DNA of 64,000 nucleotides, taken from the NCBI GenBank assembly GCA_002454425.1, contig DKIV01000031.1, forward strand, positions 5,802-69,801, in the 5' to 3' direction. The notes beneath the pieces were generated by a model that saw nothing but the letters and a program-made list of their open reading frames with translations, made no database searches and was not told the origin of the DNA. How positions within the stretch are numbered: the first letter of the stretch is position 1; every line of letters starts with the position of its first letter. A program made the position numbers and the translations under genes. The stretch is from Sphingobacteriaceae bacterium UBA6709. Its GTDB lineage: Bacteria; Bacteroidota; Bacteroidia; Sphingobacteriales; Sphingobacteriaceae. Below, one piece after another: positions 15,514 to 25,024 of the stretch.

Positions 15514-17103
15514 ATGATGAAATATCTAAATTATAATATTCTGACGCTATTGACAGGAGTGATTCTTTTGCTCAGCGCCTGTGCCAAGGACTTGAATCTG
15601 TCGCCAACGAATGATCTTACGGCCGATCGTGCCTATGCAAATCTGGAAGGATATAAAAGCGGCCTGGCTAAAGTTTACGGTGCCTATGCCGCGCCAAGTA
15701 ATTCGGGTACAGGATCGAGTGATGTTGCCGGACAGGATCCAGGATACGCGGATTTTCTGCGTGGCTTCTGGAACTTGCAGGAACTTCCTACAGATGAAGC
15801 TGCCTGTGCCTGGATCGGTGATGCTGGAGGGGGTGTGTTAGGTCTGAATTATAATAATTACGCGCCCTCTAATGTGTTGGTGTTGGGTATGTACGCCAGA
15901 AGCATGTATCAGATATCTGTGGTTAATGAATTTCTGAGGGAGAGCACCGATGCCAAGGTTGCCGGACGCGGTATCAGCGGCACGGATGCTGAGGAAATTA
16001 AATACTTCGCAGCTGAAGCGCGCTTTATCAGAGCCTTTCAGTATTGGGTATTGATGGATCTGTTTGGCAATCCACCATTCGTCACTGAGGAGAATACTGT
16101 TGGTAAAGATGCTCCACAACAAATAAAACGTGCAGATCTGTTTAAATATGTTGAGTCGGAGTTGCTGGCGATAGAGCCCTTGTTGAAAGAAACCAATGAA
16201 TATGGACGAGCTACGAAAGCTGCGGACTGGGCATTGCTTGCTCGTATGTACCTTAACGCGGGTGTGTATACCGGTACTACGAAATACAACGAGGCCGCGC
16301 AATATGCAGAGAAAGTGATTGCTTCAGGAAAATATTCTCTGCACAGCAAATATGCCAATCTTTTCATGGCTGATAATGATATAAATAATCCGGAGGTGAT
16401 TCTTTCAATTAATTACGATGGTGTTAAGACGCAGAATTTTGGAGGAACGACCTATTTAATCAATGCGGCAGTGAACGGCGATATGAAGCCTGTAGAGTTT
16501 GGTATTCCGAATGGCGGCTGGGGAGGAAACAGAAGTCGCTCGACTTTACCTAAGCTGTTCGGCAACTACCAGACTACGAAAGATAAACGGGCGATGTTTT
16601 TTGGCAGCGCTCCTGAGATTCAGGATATTTCCATCTTCACGCAAGGACTTGCCGTTACGAAGTTTACAAATCTTACTTCTACGGGAGCCACCGCGCCATC
16701 GGTAGGAGGCACGTATTGCTCTACTGACTTTCCTTTATTCCGCCTGGCAGAGATGTATCTTATTTATGCTGAGGCTGTGGCTCGCGGAGGATCCGGAAAT
16801 ACCGGTACTGCTTTGAGCTATCTTAATCAGTTGCGTCAGCGTGCCTATGGTGATAATTCAGGAAACCTGAATGCTTATACGGTGAATGACGTATTGGACG
16901 AGCGCGGCCGTGAGCTTTATTGGGAGGGCTTCAGACGTACTGACCTCATAAGATACGGCAGATATACTTCCGGCACTTATTTGTGGCCCTTTAAGGGAGG
17001 TGCTCCGGCCGGTACTGCTGTGGAAGATTATAAAAGCATTTACCCGCTTCCTGTGAGTGATGTTATCGCAAATACTAACCTGACCCAGAATCCGGGATAT
17101 TAA
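15514..17103 (+). CDS. susD: SusD/RagB family starch-binding lipoprotein
   Basis: 529 aa with a lipoprotein signal peptide; LLSAC places the lipidated cysteine at residue 23. The SusD N-terminal pattern (LNLSPTNDLTADRAYANLEGYKSGLAKVYGAYA) and TPR-like helices (AAEARFIRAFQYWVLMDLFGNPPFVTEE) are present, and the C-terminal region has the family block FRLAEMYLIYAEAVARGG...LDERGRELYWEGFRRTDLIRYGRY. It lids the SusC pore and binds glycan at the cell surface. It lies 18 bp after susC. Confidence 0.93.
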   Translation: MMKYLNYNILTLLTGVILLLSACAKDLNLSPTNDLTADRAYANLEGYKSGLAKVYGAYAAPSNSGTGSSDVAGQDPGYADFLRGFWNLQELPTDEAACAWIGDAGGGVLGLNYNNYAPSNVLVLGMYARSMYQISVVNEFLRESTDAKVAGRGISGTDAEEIKYFAAEARFIRAFQYWVLMDLFGNPPFVTEENTVGKDAPQQIKRADLFKYVESELLAIEPLLKETNEYGRATKAADWALLARMYLNAGVYTGTTKYNEAAQYAEKVIASGKYSLHSKYANLFMADNDINNPEVILSINYDGVKTQNFGGTTYLINAAVNGDMKPVEFGIPNGGWGGNRSRSTLPKLFGNYQTTKDKRAMFFGSAPEIQDISIFTQGLAVTKFTNLTSTGATAPSVGGTYCSTDFPLFRLAEMYLIYAEAVARGGSGNTGTALSYLNQLRQRAYGDNSGNLNAYTVNDVLDERGRELYWEGFRRTDLIRYGRYTSGTYLWPFKGGAPAGTAVEDYKSIYPLPVSDVIANTNLTQNPGY

Positions 17104-17129
17104 CAGATTTTCAATAAAGATATTTCACT

Positions 17130-18158
17130 ATGAAACTGATCAATAATATAGCATTTTTTTGTTTCCTGGCGACACTCGTCTTTTCCTGCAAAAAGGACGG
17201 AGATTTAACCGTCGCCAGGACGGATACTTCATCAGATCTTACCGCAAGCGCTACAACGCTGGTGTTGAAGAAAGCTGATGAGAGTAAGGACGCTGTTGCT
17301 CTGAGTTGGAAGGCTGCCGACTTTGGATATGCCGCTTCAGTAACACAGGTGCTGCAGATAGCGATGAAGGGCACTAACTTCGCCTCTCCCAAGGAAATAG
17401 TGCTGACAAATCGCAGCACGTCCATAAAATACACCGTGTTGGATTTCAACGCACTGGTGCTTACGCTGGGTTTACCTTTTAACAGAAGTACAGATCTGGA
17501 GTTGCGCGTTAAATCGACCATTTCAGCATCGTTCCCGCCATCGTATTCGAGTGTAGTTTCGATGGCGGTGACGCCTTATGAACTGGTAAGTTTCATTTAT
17601 GTTCCCGGTGATTACCAGGGATGGAATGTCGCTACTGCCGATAGCTTGCGGTCGCCTACCGGCAATGGGATATACAGCGGCATCATAAACTTCCCTGCCA
17701 AGGCTGGAGCCACTTTTGAATTTAAGATCACCCCGGCCAAGTCATGGAATACGGCTTACGGTGATGCAGGCAACGGCACGCTAAGTACCAGCGGAGGCAA
17801 TTTGAAGGCTCCCGCGGCAGGATCGTACCGTCTGACAGCAGATCTAAATGCTAACACCTGGAAGATGGAAGTGGAAAGCTGGGGCATTATCGGCGCGGCA
17901 ACGCCAAACGGCTGGGGCAGCGATACTCCTTTAACTTACGATAACGGCAAGGCGGTATGGACAGGAACACTGACTTTGAGCGCCGGAGAATTTAAGTTCC
18001 GCAAGAATGCAAGCTGGGATGCCGGCAACGCTTTTGGAGCAGGCGCGGCTGATGGGCTGCTAAGTGCTACCGGGGCTAATATTAATCTGACTGTGGCCGG
18101 CACCTATCGATTGGTGCTGGATACGGAGGCACTTACTTATACATTAACAAAAATATAG
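17130..18158 (+). CDS. susE: SusE/SusF-like surface starch-binding lipoprotein
   Basis: 342 aa. The lipobox FSC puts the acylated cysteine at residue 20. An N-terminal SusE domain (about 25-150; LTASATTLVLKKADESKDAVALSWKAADF) is followed by two similar carbohydrate-binding modules, about 150-245 (YVPGDYQGWNVATADSL) and about 250-342 (AATPNGWGSDTPLTYDNGKAVWTG). The aromatic-rich GWN and NGW patches fit starch contact. It would hold polysaccharide near the SusCD pore. It is 26 bp after susD. It has two binding modules, as in SusE, not three as in SusF. Confidence 0.88.
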   Translation: MKLINNIAFFCFLATLVFSCKKDGDLTVARTDTSSDLTASATTLVLKKADESKDAVALSWKAADFGYAASVTQVLQIAMKGTNFASPKEIVLTNRSTSIKYTVLDFNALVLTLGLPFNRSTDLELRVKSTISASFPPSYSSVVSMAVTPYELVSFIYVPGDYQGWNVATADSLRSPTGNGIYSGIINFPAKAGATFEFKITPAKSWNTAYGDAGNGTLSTSGGNLKAPAAGSYRLTADLNANTWKMEVESWGIIGAATPNGWGSDTPLTYDNGKAVWTGTLTLSAGEFKFRKNASWDAGNAFGAGAADGLLSATGANINLTVAGTYRLVLDTEALTYTLTKI

Positions 18159-18179
18159 TTTGAGTTGAGGCTGAATTGG

Positions 18180-18198
18180 GGGGCGACAAGCGTCGCCC
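18180..18198 (+). promoter_or_regulatory. Intra-operon hairpin between susE and the amylase gene
   Basis: The stem GGGCGAC/GTCGCCC has loop AAGC and no T tract. It probably stabilises the susCDE part of the message or marks a processing point, a common layout in glycan-uptake operons. Inference. Confidence 0.45.
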
Positions 18199-18243
18199 TC
18201 TGATGACGTTTCCATGGTGTTATACCATCTGAATTTTACTGAG

Positions 18244-20094
18244 ATGAAGAAAGCTTTCATGCTAATATACTTGCTTGCAGCGGCGATGACTCTCCGGGCG
18301 CAAGTGCCGGCATTAGATCGTGTAGAACCCATGTTTTGGTGGGTTGGCATGCATCATCCGGAGCTCCAGCTGATAGTACATGGTGAGAATATTTCTTCAC
18401 GTACTGTTGTTGTTAACTATCCGGGAGTGACCTTACTGAGAGTCAACAAGGTTGAAAATCCTAATTATGTTTTTGTCGATCTTAAGATTGACGGCACTGC
18501 TCGTGCCGGAAAGTTTCCTATCATATTTGAAAAGAAGGGAGCAAAGAAACTAATTTATACGTATGAATTGAAGGCTCGTCAACCTCGGGATGAACGCTTT
18601 ACAGGTGTGACGAATAAGGATTTTATCTATCTGATTATGCCGGATAGGTTCGCCAATGGTGATATGAAGAATGACATCATCAAGGGTATGCGCGAAACGT
18701 CCCTGAATCGTGATTCCATATATTATCGGCATGGGGGGGATATTCAGGGAATTATTGATCATCTTGATTACCTGAAAGATCTGGGCGTAACAGCTTTGTG
18801 GCTCAATCCTGTCTTAGAGAATGATCAGCCGAAGACTTCTTATCATGGTTATGCCAATACCGAAAACTATCGTATTGACCGGCGCTTTGGCAGCAACGAG
18901 TTGTATAGGAAACTGTCGGAGGAATGCCATCGGCGAGGCATGAAACTAATTAAGGATCTTGTGCATAATCATATAGGCAGTGAGCACTGGACCATGCTCG
19001 ATATGCCTTCAAAAGATTGGGTGCATCAATGGCCTCAATTTACCAAGACCTCATACAAAGATCAGGTGTTATTTGATCCATATGCTTCAGTTGCCGATAG
19101 GAAGGTGATGACTGATGGGTGGTTTGATGCGCATATGCCTGATATGAATCAGCATAATCCCTATGTTCAGAAGTATATCACACAAAGTCATATTTGGTGG
19201 ATAGAATATGCTGGTCTTAATGGCTTCCGGTTAGATACCTACGCATATAACGATCCGGAATTTATGGCAGCATGGGGAAAAATAGTGAAAGAGGAATATC
19301 CTGACTTCAGCATTTTCGGTGAGACCTGGGTGCATGGTGTTCCCAATCAGGTGTTTTTTACGCAGGGGAATACAGCGAATCAAGGGTTTGATACGGAGCT
19401 GCCAGGGGTGACGGATTTCCAGGCCTTGTGGGGGATTACAGAAGCGCTGAATGGCAAATTTGGTTGGAATGAGGGGGTAAATAAGCTGTATACCACGCTG
19501 GCTAGTGATTTTGTTTATCAGGATGCTTCGCGAAACGTGGTGTTCCTTGACAACCATGATCTAAGCAGGTTTTATTCTGTGATCGGAGAGGATTTGAACA
19601 AGTTTAAATCGGGCATCGCATGGCTACTCACTACCCGTGGGATTCCTCAAATCTATTATGGGACGGAGGTGCTGATGAAAAATTTCGCAAACCCCGATGG
19701 TTTGGTACGTGAGGATTTTCAGGGTGGCTGGATCGGGGATTTGAAAAATAAATTTGAGTCTTCGGGACGTACAGCAAAGGAAAATGAGGCTTTCAACTAT
19801 GTTCGGAAGCTGGCTCTTTACAGAAAAGATAACCCGGTCTTGCAGCAGGGGAAGCTCATGCAGTTCGTGCCGGAAGATGCCGTGTATGTTTATTTCCGCT
19901 ATGATCAGGATAAAACCATTATGGTGATAATGAATACGGATAACAAGGTCCATTCGCTTAATACGATGCGATTCGCTGAACGTCTGTCGGGTTTTCGAGG
20001 TGCTCGCAACATTGTAAGTGATGAGGTCTTGTCTCGTCTGGATCAAATTACTGTGGCTCCATCGACAACCCTTGTACTTGAATTAACAAAATAG
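18244..20094 (+). CDS. susA: GH13 neopullulanase/cyclomaltodextrinase-type amylase (SusA-like, periplasmic)
   Basis: 616 aa from ATG 18244, where a signal peptide begins (MKKAFMLIYLLAAAMTLRAQ); the longer frame adds ten residues before it. The N-terminal cyclomaltodextrinase-N domain (PMFWWVGMHHPELQLIVHG) is followed by a GH13 barrel. The catalytic set is complete: D331 in GFRLDTYAYND, E360 in FGETWVHG, D439 in FLDNHDLSRF. A cyclomaltodextrinase-C-type domain closes the protein. There is no lipobox, so it is placed in the periplasm, where it would cut imported maltodextrins to short products for the MFS permease. Confidence 0.9.
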   Translation: MKKAFMLIYLLAAAMTLRAQVPALDRVEPMFWWVGMHHPELQLIVHGENISSRTVVVNYPGVTLLRVNKVENPNYVFVDLKIDGTARAGKFPIIFEKKGAKKLIYTYELKARQPRDERFTGVTNKDFIYLIMPDRFANGDMKNDIIKGMRETSLNRDSIYYRHGGDIQGIIDHLDYLKDLGVTALWLNPVLENDQPKTSYHGYANTENYRIDRRFGSNELYRKLSEECHRRGMKLIKDLVHNHIGSEHWTMLDMPSKDWVHQWPQFTKTSYKDQVLFDPYASVADRKVMTDGWFDAHMPDMNQHNPYVQKYITQSHIWWIEYAGLNGFRLDTYAYNDPEFMAAWGKIVKEEYPDFSIFGETWVHGVPNQVFFTQGNTANQGFDTELPGVTDFQALWGITEALNGKFGWNEGVNKLYTTLASDFVYQDASRNVVFLDNHDLSRFYSVIGEDLNKFKSGIAWLLTTRGIPQIYYGTEVLMKNFANPDGLVREDFQGGWIGDLKNKFESSGRTAKENEAFNYVRKLALYRKDNPVLQQGKLMQFVPEDAVYVYFRYDQDKTIMVIMNTDNKVHSLNTMRFAERLSGFRGARNIVSDEVLSRLDQITVAPSTTLVLELTK

Positions 20095-20131
20095 ATACAG
20101 GAGGGAAATCTCCTTTTAGCAGAATAATTTT

Positions 20132-20782
20132 ATGAAAATAGAAGCTTGCCTATTCGATTTGGATGGTGTGCTGGTAGATACCGCTATCTATCATTACAGA
20201 GCGTGGAAGCGTCTGGCAAATGACTTAGGATTTGACTTTACAGAAGTACAGAACGAACAGTTGAAGGGTATAAGTCGTACACAGTCGCTAGAGCTTATTT
20301 TGGGCTGGGGAGGCATCGCGGGGCTGGACGAGGCAGAGAAGTCAGGACTTGCCGAACGTAAAAATACCTGGTATGTAGAGATGATTAGCGATATGCAGCC
20401 TTCTGAAATATTGCCCGGGGCAAAAGCTTTTCTAGAGGGGTGTCGAACATTGGGACTTAAATGCGCTTTGGGGTCGGCAAGTAAGAATTCGGCAATGATC
20501 CTTGAGCGTACGGGTCTTGTCGCATTCTTTGACGCCCTTGTTGATGGAAACGTGGTGACGGTCTCCAAGCCTGATCCGGAAGTATTTCTGAAAGGGGCTG
20601 AGCTGTTGGGTGTGCCAGCGTCAGCATGTGTGGTATTTGAAGACGCTGAGGCTGGAGTACGCGCGGGTAAGGCCGGCGGGATGAAGGTTGTCGGCATCGG
20701 GTCGCCATTAGTGCTTAAGGATGCTGATCGTGTGATCGGTTCCCTGGATGCCATGGAGCCGAAGGAATTGTTTGATTTATAA
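20132..20782 (+). CDS. pgmB: Beta-phosphoglucomutase (HAD family)
   Basis: 216 aa. FDLDGVLVDT carries the HAD nucleophile D9 and the acid/base D11. The second and third motifs are GSASKNS and SKPDPEVFLKGAE...VFEDAEAGVRAGKAGGM. The cap (YHYRAWKRLANDLG...LKGISRTQSLELIL) matches PgmB, which converts beta-glucose-1-phosphate to glucose-6-phosphate. It sits 20 bp before a GH65 phosphorylase, the enzyme that makes this substrate, a pairing seen in many maltose phosphorylase operons. Cytoplasmic. Confidence 0.93.
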   Translation: MKIEACLFDLDGVLVDTAIYHYRAWKRLANDLGFDFTEVQNEQLKGISRTQSLELILGWGGIAGLDEAEKSGLAERKNTWYVEMISDMQPSEILPGAKAFLEGCRTLGLKCALGSASKNSAMILERTGLVAFFDALVDGNVVTVSKPDPEVFLKGAELLGVPASACVVFEDAEAGVRAGKAGGMKVVGIGSPLVLKDADRVIGSLDAMEPKELFDL

Positions 20783-20802
20783 GGCGCTATAGAGATAAAA
20801 TC

Positions 20803-23124
20803 ATGAAGAATTATATACAGGTTGATGAATGGAATATCGTTGAAGAGGGTTTTGTTCCCGAATTAAACAGGGTGTCGGAAAGTATCTTCAGTTTGGGGAA
20901 TGGACGAATGGGACAGCGAGCCAATTTTGAGGAGAAATATTCCGGTGACACATTGCAGGGAACCTATGTGGCGGGGGTGTATTATCCGGATAAGACACGG
21001 GTTGGCTGGTGGAAAAATGGATATCCGGAATATTTCGCCAAGGTGCTTAATGCTCCGAGTTGGATTGGCATACAGGTAAGTGTGGATGGGGAGGAGCTTG
21101 ATCTGGCAACAGCGCGTGTGTCTGCCTTTCGTCGTGTGCTCCATATGAAGGAGGGATATCTGGAACGTAGTTTCGATGCTGAACTTACATCGGGAAAACG
21201 ACTGCGGGTATGTGCAAGGCGTTTTTGTAGTATTGTTGATGACGAGGCTGGTGCCGTATGTTATGCCATTACAGCGCTCAATTTTGACGGTAATGTAAGT
21301 ATTACAGCATGTATTGATGGCGACGTGAAAAATGAAGATTCTAATTATGATGAACATTTTTGGACAGCGCAAGGTCGAACGAGCTCCGCGGAGGAGGCTC
21401 AGCTGATAATGAAAACCCGCAAGACTGATTTTGTTGTATGTATGGGTATGCGTTTGCAAGCGAGGATAGATGACGCTCTTGTTGAATCGCAGTTAAATGC
21501 TACTGAAAGCGAAACGTGCGTAGGCCTTTCCTGCGTGGTGCCCTTGCTGGCAGGCCAGCAGCTTGTCGTGCATAAGCTGGTATCAGTATTGTCTTCTGAG
21601 AATCATCCTGTAGATCAGCTGCTGTTGCATTCGTCAGCGGTACTGGAACGTATTGCAAGAAAAGGCTTCGATGGCATGCTACGGGAGCAAAGCGAGGCAT
21701 GGGCGCGGAAATGGGAAAAAAGCGATATCCTTATTGAGGGTGATGTTGCGGCACAGCAAGCCATCCGATTTAATATATTTCAACTGAATCAAACCTATAC
21801 AGGGGAGGATGATCGTTTAAATATTGGTCCCAAGGGCTTTACCGGTGAAAAATATGGAGGTACAACCTATTGGGATACCGAGGCTTATTGCGTGCCTTTT
21901 TACCTGGCTACGGCATCACCTAAGGTGACCAGAAATCTGTTGATTTACCGATATAAGCATTTGGCGAAGGCTATTGAGAACGCGCGGAAACTGGGCTTCG
22001 ATGGGGGGGCGGCATTGTATCCTATGGTTACCATTAACGGTGAAGAATGCCATAACGAGTGGGAGATAACCTTTGAGGAGATACATCGTAACGGAGCTAT
22101 CGCGCACGCGATTTACAACTATATAAGGTACACGGGCGATCATGCTTACCTTGCCGAGTTTGGTCTAGAGGTGCTTGTAGGCATTGCCCGATTCTGGAAA
22201 CAACGCGTGAATTGGAGCGAGGCACGCAGCAAATACGTGATGCTGGGAGTAACCGGACCCAATGAATATGAGAATAATGTAAATAACAACTGGTACACGA
22301 GCACGATCGCTTGTTGGTGCCTGGAATATGCGATGGATGCACTTTCCCATGTGAAAGGCACCGACGCTGAGAGGTATGCTCAGCTACTGGAGCTCTTGTC
22401 TTTTGATGAAGACAAGGAGCTTACTGACTGGAAGCATATTATCGACAATATGTACCTGCCGGAAGATAAAGAGCTTGGTGTCTTTTTGCAGCAGGACGGC
22501 TTTATGGATAAGGAGCAAATTCTAGTAAAAGATCTCGCTCCGCAGGATCGCCCCTTAAATCAGCGCTGGAGCTGGGATAGAATATTGCGGTCGGTATTTA
22601 TCAAGCAGGCAGATGTGCTGCAGGGACTCTATTTCTTCGAAGATCGCTATGATATGGATACCCTACGACGCAATTTTGATTTCTATGAGGCGCGCACTGT
22701 GCACGAGAGCTCGCTTTCTCCCTGTGTACATGCTATTCTTGCTGCCCGCCTGGGTGATGAACAGCGTGCCTATGATTTTTACCTGCGTACTGCTCGCCTG
22801 GATCTTGACGACTACAACAATGATACTGAGGATGGCCTGCATATTACCTCTATGGCGGGCACCTGGATGAGTGTCGTTGAAGGGTTTGCGGGTATGCGTG
22901 TGAGGAACTCAGAGTTGGTCTTCCGCCCGTTTATTCCAACGAAATGGGAATCGTTCTCTTTTAATATCACCTTCCGCGGAGCCGCATTAAACGTAAAGGT
23001 TCGTCCGGAAGAAATTGTGATCACCAATAATTCGGAAATCCCCGTGACTATACGGGTGTTTGAGGAGTCGCGCGAGCTGCGGGCAGGGGCGTGCACCTTT
23101 GTTTTACGTGAACGGGCAGTGTAG
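20803..23124 (+). CDS. GH65 glycoside phosphorylase, probably maltose phosphorylase
   Basis: 773 aa, the normal size for GH65. It has the N-terminal beta-sandwich (ESIFSLGNGRMGQRANFEE, with WWKNGYPEYF), an (alpha/alpha)6 barrel (YWDTEAYCVPFYL) and a C-terminal beta-sheet. The general acid is E488 in VTGPNEYENNVNNNWYT, and the phosphate-site region (ARTVHESSLSPCVHAILAARLG) is intact. It would split maltose with phosphate into glucose and beta-glucose-1-phosphate. Kojibiose or trehalose specificity cannot be ruled out, but the starch operon and adjacent pgmB favour maltose. It lacks a signal peptide, so it is cytoplasmic. Confidence 0.9.
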   Translation: MKNYIQVDEWNIVEEGFVPELNRVSESIFSLGNGRMGQRANFEEKYSGDTLQGTYVAGVYYPDKTRVGWWKNGYPEYFAKVLNAPSWIGIQVSVDGEELDLATARVSAFRRVLHMKEGYLERSFDAELTSGKRLRVCARRFCSIVDDEAGAVCYAITALNFDGNVSITACIDGDVKNEDSNYDEHFWTAQGRTSSAEEAQLIMKTRKTDFVVCMGMRLQARIDDALVESQLNATESETCVGLSCVVPLLAGQQLVVHKLVSVLSSENHPVDQLLLHSSAVLERIARKGFDGMLREQSEAWARKWEKSDILIEGDVAAQQAIRFNIFQLNQTYTGEDDRLNIGPKGFTGEKYGGTTYWDTEAYCVPFYLATASPKVTRNLLIYRYKHLAKAIENARKLGFDGGAALYPMVTINGEECHNEWEITFEEIHRNGAIAHAIYNYIRYTGDHAYLAEFGLEVLVGIARFWKQRVNWSEARSKYVMLGVTGPNEYENNVNNNWYTSTIACWCLEYAMDALSHVKGTDAERYAQLLELLSFDEDKELTDWKHIIDNMYLPEDKELGVFLQQDGFMDKEQILVKDLAPQDRPLNQRWSWDRILRSVFIKQADVLQGLYFFEDRYDMDTLRRNFDFYEARTVHESSLSPCVHAILAARLGDEQRAYDFYLRTARLDLDDYNNDTEDGLHITSMAGTWMSVVEGFAGMRVRNSELVFRPFIPTKWESFSFNITFRGAALNVKVRPEEIVITNNSEIPVTIRVFEESRELRAGACTFVLRERAV

Positions 23125-23158
23125 GATGCCGAAGAAAATCGGATAAACAATAAGCATT

Positions 23159-25021
23159 ATGAAGTTGAAGCATTTATTTTTACGATATCTCCCTCTCCAA
23201 ACGAACAAGTGTCTGCTAGTATTCGTGTTGGTGCTTTCAACAGGGCTGGCTTCGTGTGGAGGAGGGCAACATCAAGAAAAAAAAGATAGAATGAGCATTG
23301 ATTCTGCTTCAGTTTCTACAGAAGGTCGGAAGCCTGTTATCTATCAGTTGCTGGTTCGCCTTTTTGGAAACAAGGTTACCCATAATAAATATTACGGCTC
23401 AGCGGAAGAAAATGGTTGCGGCAAGTTTGCGGATATCAATGCTAAGGCGCTGTCTGAATTGAAGGGCCTCGGGATATCGCACGTGTGGTACACCGGCGTG
23501 ATAGAGCATGCTACGATGGCCGACTATTCAAAGGAAGGCATTAAGGTTGATGATCCGGATGTGGTGAAAGGTCGCGCGGGCTCACCCTATGCGGTTAAGG
23601 ATTATTACGATGTTGATCCAGACCTGGCTGTTGATGTAAGGAATCGGATGAGCGAATTTGAAGCCTTATTGAAAAGAACGCACGCCAGCGGTTTGAAAGC
23701 ATTGATAGATTTCATTCCCAATCATGTGGCGCGCACCTATTATTCAGATGTCGCGCCTGCTGGTACGCGTAGTTTCGGAGTTGATGATGACAAGACGCAT
23801 GCTTTCTTGCCTCGGAATGATTTCTACTACCTGCCCGGAAAGGCCTTCGTTGTACCAAAAGGTGTTGACGCGGGTGGTGTCTCCTTCAGGAATAGGTTGA
23901 AGGATGGAGCATTTGCTGAATTGCCGGCGAAGGCTACCGGTAATAACGTGTTTAAACCAAATCCTTCCATTGACGATTGGTACGAAACTATAAAACTCAA
24001 CTACGGGATAGATTACTTCAACAAGGAGCGGAAGCATTTCGATCCGTTGCCCCCTGTGTGGATTAAAATGCGCGACATCCTCCGGTTTTGGGCAGCAAAG
24101 GGCGTCGATGGCTTTCGTTGCGACGTGGCCGAGATGGTCCCTGTGGAATTCTGGAGCTGGGTTATCCCTCAACTTAAGGAAACGCATCCTTCGCTGATCT
24201 TTATTGCCGAAGCTTACGATCCGAAGCGCTATAAAGAGTACCTACAGATTGGGCATTTCGACTATTTGTATGATAAGGTGGGGCTTTATGATGAGCTTAA
24301 AAAACTTATTCGCGATCAACCTGATGCTTCGCTAGACAATGTCCGCGCAATTAATAAAAGATATGAAGGGTATAGTGAGGGTATGCTTCGCTTTCTTGAA
24401 AATCACGACGAGGAGAGAATTGCTTCGTCAAGCTTTGCGGGTGATGCCTGGCTTGCGAAACCTGCAATGGTTCTAGCCGCCTGCCTTTCGCAGGCGCCCC
24501 TGATGATCTATTTTGGTCAGGAAGTTGGTGAGCCTGGCAAAGCGGAGGAGGGCTTTGGTAAGGATGATGGTCGAACAACGATCTTTGATTACTGGGGAGT
24601 ACCTGAGCACCAGAAATGGATGAATGGCGGGAAGTTTGACGGCGGAGGGTTAAGTGACGCTCAGCGGAAGTTGAGAGCCTTCTACGGAAAATTGCTTAGG
24701 CTTAGTGGTAGCTCTCCGGCAATTGTATCGGGGAAGTTGCTGGACCTCGATATTCCTTCCAAGGCGAATGCTAAAGCGTATGCTTTTATCAGATACACAA
24801 CGAATGCCGCCTTGTTAATGGTTGTAAACTTCGATAGAAAAAAAACTTTGAAGACTAATATAAGGCTTCCCTTATCCTTATTAGAGGAGCTTGGTATTGA
24901 AGGCAAGCAAATGGCTTTGCCTGATCTTCTAAATGATGGTGGGTCGAGTTTCAATTACTCGAACGAGCAGGTGAATATTAATCTTAAGCCTTCAGATGCA
25001 CTGATTCTTAAACTAAAATAG
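23159..25021 (+). CDS. GH13 alpha-amylase family lipoprotein
   Basis: 620 aa with a lipoprotein signal (lipidated C33 in LASCGGG). The GH13 catalytic set is D322 in GFRCDVAEMVP, E351 in FIAEAYDPK and D417 in LENHDEERIAS. The opening (GRKPVIYQLLVRLFGN) and the long insertion between barrel strands resemble the alpha-amylase genes commonly found in Bacteroidota maltodextrin loci. It would act at the outer membrane or on the periplasmic face on starch or maltodextrins. The Gly-rich tail after the lipidated cysteine does not show the acidic motif usual for surface export, so its side of the membrane is open. Confidence 0.87.
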   Translation: MKLKHLFLRYLPLQTNKCLLVFVLVLSTGLASCGGGQHQEKKDRMSIDSASVSTEGRKPVIYQLLVRLFGNKVTHNKYYGSAEENGCGKFADINAKALSELKGLGISHVWYTGVIEHATMADYSKEGIKVDDPDVVKGRAGSPYAVKDYYDVDPDLAVDVRNRMSEFEALLKRTHASGLKALIDFIPNHVARTYYSDVAPAGTRSFGVDDDKTHAFLPRNDFYYLPGKAFVVPKGVDAGGVSFRNRLKDGAFAELPAKATGNNVFKPNPSIDDWYETIKLNYGIDYFNKERKHFDPLPPVWIKMRDILRFWAAKGVDGFRCDVAEMVPVEFWSWVIPQLKETHPSLIFIAEAYDPKRYKEYLQIGHFDYLYDKVGLYDELKKLIRDQPDASLDNVRAINKRYEGYSEGMLRFLENHDEERIASSSFAGDAWLAKPAMVLAACLSQAPLMIYFGQEVGEPGKAEEGFGKDDGRTTIFDYWGVPEHQKWMNGGKFDGGGLSDAQRKLRAFYGKLLRLSGSSPAIVSGKLLDLDIPSKANAKAYAFIRYTTNAALLMVVNFDRKKTLKTNIRLPLSLLEELGIEGKQMALPDLLNDGGSSFNYSNEQVNINLKPSDALILKLK

Positions 25022-25024
25022 GCC

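Noticed and set aside
20194..20754. Long antisense frame across pgmB
   Set aside because: The sense frame has complete HAD motifs; the antisense frame is biased by pgmB codon use and has no features.
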